Of a DNA stretch of 64,000 nucleotides, positions 61,379-64,000 are shown piece by piece (positions within the stretch are counted from its first letter, which is position 1; every line of letters begins with the position of its first letter). Origin of the DNA: an uncultured Eubacteriales bacterium (GTDB taxonomy: Bacteria; Bacillota; Clostridia; Christensenellales; CAG-138). The notes beneath the pieces are model-generated. The model was not told where the DNA came from and did no database searches. It saw nothing but the letters and a program-made list of their open reading frames with translations. Where the stretch lies: positions 1 through 64,000 of the forward strand of contig UQYI01000009.1 in assembly GCA_900545265.1 (NCBI GenBank), in the 5' to 3' direction. Position numbers and translations under genes: made by a program.

Positions 61379-63961
61379 TCAGAAATCGAAGTCATTCACG
61401 AATGCGATATCGATTGTGAATTCGATTCTATCAGTTACGTTAGTAGTTCCTTTTTCCGCTACGGTCAGGTAATAGGTATCTGTTTTCTTGAACTCAACGC
61501 TCTTCAGCGTGAATCTCGTTCTGAACACACGGTCAGATCCGTTGTTGCTGGTCTTATCGGCAATAACCGTTTTCTTATCAGAAACTGCTTTACCGGACGC
61601 ATCTGCCATATAGATCTCGTATGTAGCTGCCGCAACTTTCCCACTTACAGCTTCCTTCTGATAGAAATCCAAGGAGAAGATGCTGTTGGAAACTTTGCGG
61701 CTCTGGCTGATCAACTCAAGTGCTGCTTTCTTTACATCCACGAACTTCTTGGAAGTAGAGCGCATGTTTTTGAATTCAACGACCGGCACAACACACTCCT
61801 GGAGTGAAATACCGCCGTGAACATAGTTCATTCCGCCACCTTGTTTCTTCATGCGGATGTTATCCAAAGGCGTAAAACCAACCAGCTCACTGCTCAAGTG
61901 ATTCATCGGTATCTTCAGCATATGGTCTGCAGTACAGTCGCCGTCAGCAATCACATACCTGCGGTCAAGCTCGATAATATGACCGGAAACAAAGCTCTTT
62001 TCAGCTTTATCGCTTTCATCCAACGGCTTGTAGGAATACAAGAATCCGTGATCAGAAGTGATAAGGATGTTTGTCCCATTCATGTCATTCGTAATCAGGC
62101 GAACCAGATTCTTTAGTTCCAGAATGGCCTGTTCACAAGCATCAAAGACCTGATCCTCTGTCGTAGCCTTATCGCCCACAGCGTCAATGGCGTTGTGATA
62201 AATATATACGACCTCCGCGTCCTTTACCTTTTCACGGCGTTCAGCCTGCTTCATGGAAAGCAGGGCTTTATATGTGATGGCAACATTGCCCTCGTGTGCT
62301 TTGCACAGTATTTTTTCTCTTCCAACGGTACCTTCGGTCGGCTCATCATCACAGAGAACTTTAATATCGTCTGTAATTTGCAGCGATTTGTGTGGAAGCA
62401 GCGCTGCCATACCAAACTTGGTTGCCGACGGGAACACGGACTGCATAGAAGAAATCTTTGCAGATCCCTTGGTTTCTCTAAGAAGCTGGCTGGTCAGATC
62501 CACAGCTACTTCATAACGAAGTGCATCAGAAATAATGACATAAACTCTGCCGGAAGAAGCAAGAGGCTTTACATAGTTTCTATAAAAATCAGCCTGCTGC
62601 GGAATTCCGGTGAGAGCAGAACTCTTGGAAAGTTCATCGCTGACAAGGGTTGTCCATTGTGTTCCAAGCGTGGATAAATACCAGTTCTTGTAGAGCTTTT
62701 CAACGTAATCAGCAACGTTCTTATAGAGATCTTCAAGGACCGTGCTAGATTCCTTCAGGCTCTTTCCGAATGCAGCATGGAATTGGCGGTAGAAGTGATC
62801 CATCTTGCAGTAGTTTCCGGTGTATTCTTTCCATAGCTTAGAATACTCGGCAATATGGAACCCTCCGATATTCGCCTGATAGAACTGCTGCATCTGTGCC
62901 ACTTGAAGAAGGCCGTCGTAATAATAGCGAACGCGTTTGTACCATTTCAGCGTCCTGCGCTTTTCAACGGCAACAACCATATCATCTGCCTTGATGATGT
63001 TATCGGAGATCTCCGACATATATCTTCTAAGGATACATTCATTAATGCACGGGAAGCATTCACTGTTCATCAGATCTTCTACATCAAGTCCATCAAAACG
63101 TTTCACAAGATGATGCTGTTCCTCGACCGCACGTGCAATTTCATAAAGCTCATCGTCATCATCTGAATGAATCCACTCATTGATTAGTGAGTAGCAAAGC
63201 TGCTGATGCTGTTCCGAGATAAACCGTTCAAGGCCATTCAGACAGGAAGACTTCATGGTAACGGAAAGCGTAGTCAGCAGGATGTGACTAGCCAGAGAGA
63301 TCAGCGAAGCATTCTCATCATATGTATAGCCGGTATAGCGGTTGATCAGTTCCCAAAGCACTGCCACATTGCCAAATTTTTCGATACTCGTAATTGCGTC
63401 GTTGTTTTCAATATCCATGCCACCCATAAGGATCGCACGGATAACGCCGGGGGCTGTATTGACGCTAGTTCCTGCAAGGACTGCAAGGATATCAATGTGC
63501 AGCTGACCGACATTAGAATAATTGCTCTTAAACGCTGTCAGTTTGGATACGCGTTCCTTATTCTCAAAGAACTTGGAATAGGACTTCATAGCCTTACGCA
63601 TCTGGGATGTCGTGGGCATTCCAAGCTCCTGCATACGGATAGAGAGCAGATCCGCACGAAATTCTTCGCTGTACAGCTCGATATCAAGAAGCCAATTGTC
63701 ACGGATATCAGAGTATGAGATGGGATTGTACACCAGATAATTGCTGTCCAAATCCGCCTCTGAAAGCAGCATCTTGGCGGCAAAGTTATTCTCTCCGGTC
63801 AGTTTAAGAACCTTGACATTATCTAGGCATAACTCATCAACCTGACCGGCAAACTCGCCGTCAGGATCCTGCCAGAATATAATGTGCCGCTTGTAATTCT
63901 CCGGCAATGGAGCCGAAAAGCGGTCTTTTAGTGTTTGTTCTACATTTATACTCATACTCAT
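61379..63961 (-). CDS. pglZ: BREX protein PglZ, type A
   Basis: 860 residues. Alkaline-phosphatase-superfamily PglZ core: VYVIISDALRYEVAVDLTSQ at ~478 and NILITSDHGFLYSYKPLDES at ~640. N-terminal helical half with HIIFWQDPDGEF is typical of BREX-1 PglZ. Start overlaps the upstream stop (ATGA); GAGG lies 3 bases before the first ATG and 9 before the second (MSINVEQ), so either could be used. Required for BREX methylation and defence in studied systems. Confidence 0.94.
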   Translation of the reverse strand: MSMSINVEQTLKDRFSAPLPENYKRHIIFWQDPDGEFAGQVDELCLDNVKVLKLTGENNFAAKMLLSEADLDSNYLVYNPISYSDIRDNWLLDIELYSEEFRADLLSIRMQELGMPTTSQMRKAMKSYSKFFENKERVSKLTAFKSNYSNVGQLHIDILAVLAGTSVNTAPGVIRAILMGGMDIENNDAITSIEKFGNVAVLWELINRYTGYTYDENASLISLASHILLTTLSVTMKSSCLNGLERFISEQHQQLCYSLINEWIHSDDDDELYEIARAVEEQHHLVKRFDGLDVEDLMNSECFPCINECILRRYMSEISDNIIKADDMVVAVEKRRTLKWYKRVRYYYDGLLQVAQMQQFYQANIGGFHIAEYSKLWKEYTGNYCKMDHFYRQFHAAFGKSLKESSTVLEDLYKNVADYVEKLYKNWYLSTLGTQWTTLVSDELSKSSALTGIPQQADFYRNYVKPLASSGRVYVIISDALRYEVAVDLTSQLLRETKGSAKISSMQSVFPSATKFGMAALLPHKSLQITDDIKVLCDDEPTEGTVGREKILCKAHEGNVAITYKALLSMKQAERREKVKDAEVVYIYHNAIDAVGDKATTEDQVFDACEQAILELKNLVRLITNDMNGTNILITSDHGFLYSYKPLDESDKAEKSFVSGHIIELDRRYVIADGDCTADHMLKIPMNHLSSELVGFTPLDNIRMKKQGGGMNYVHGGISLQECVVPVVEFKNMRSTSKKFVDVKKAALELISQSRKVSNSIFSLDFYQKEAVSGKVAAATYEIYMADASGKAVSDKKTVIADKTSNNGSDRVFRTRFTLKSVEFKKTDTYYLTVAEKGTTNVTDRIEFTIDIAFVNDFDF

Positions 63962-64000
63962 TTACCTCGGTATTCTTGCTTAGATAAGCGGATGCTTTTT
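63958..64000 (-). CDS. 3' end of the gene upstream of pglZ (probably pglX)
   Basis: The last 13 codons, KSIRLSKQEYRGK, run to a TGA that overlaps the pglZ ATG. In BREX type 1 the gene before pglZ is normally the methyltransferase pglX; too little is visible to confirm it. Confidence 0.5.
   Translation of the reverse strand, partial: KSIRLSKQEYRGK

Overview
The window looks like the chromosome of a spore-forming, anaerobe-type Clostridia (Bacillota), most likely an Oscillospirales/Lachnospirales-like gut bacterium. The basis is the S10-spc-alpha ribosomal protein order with a KOW-domain gene between map and infA, zinc-type S14, L36 and S4, strong AAGGAGG ribosome sites, the sporulation protease SpoIVB, and a type I-C CRISPR repeat. 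The left 44 kb is GC-rich with core-genome codon use. From about 44.5 kb to the right edge the sequence is clearly more AT-rich and carries accessory genes only.

Layout. 1-3.3 kb: a lipoprotein polysaccharide deacetylase, a MerR/TipA-type drug-sensing regulator with its own 19-bp-spacer promoter, and an AraC/GyrI-type regulator. 3.5-19.4 kb: one consensus promoter and a structured leader, then rpsJ to rplQ with secY, adk, map, a KOW protein, infA and rpmJ, closed by a terminator. 19.8-21 kb: spoIVB. 21.26-24.13 kb: a CRISPR array of 43 repeats and 42 spacers, read on the minus strand. 24.3-26.6 kb: cas2, cas1, cas4 and two unrecognised small ORFs; no interference genes are present. 26.9-35.2 kb: radC, an acetyltransferase, an M19 dipeptidase, an unknown two-gene pair behind a terminator-like hairpin, an XRE regulator fused to a superoxide-reductase-like domain, and a MacA-MacB-type exporter whose ATPase gene is broken. 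35.2-35.3 kb: a perfect four-way palindromic cloverleaf. 35.5-44.3 kb: prfB, secA, hpf, two CDP-alcohol phosphatidyltransferases (one is pgsA) and an M50-like metalloprotease, all core functions.

The right 20 kb is a defence-like island read on the minus strand. It enters from beyond the right edge with the end of an upstream gene, then pglZ and brxL (the 3' part of a BREX type 1 system). Without a break it continues into a zinc-ribbon double CbbX-type AAA+ ATPase, a bare HTH of the WYL-regulator type, a 1812-residue coiled-coil/LRR/DUF4132 protein, a metallopeptidase-VWA protein and a MoxR-type AAA+ ATPase, ending at a terminator. MoxR, VWA and DUF4132 genes also occur together in the yehI-yehL-yehP type of locus, so this looks like a BREX system joined in one transcription unit to a second NTPase-driven conflict system. 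Downstream is a separate LexA/ImmA-type regulatory cluster with a palindromic operator and an attenuator-like RNA, ending at a 23-bp tandem repeat near the island boundary.

Most promising leads: the BREX plus MoxR-VWA-DUF4132 composite, the adaptation-only CRISPR locus with two spacers taken from opposite strands of one target, the cloverleaf element, and the attenuator-like leader at 45.5 kb.
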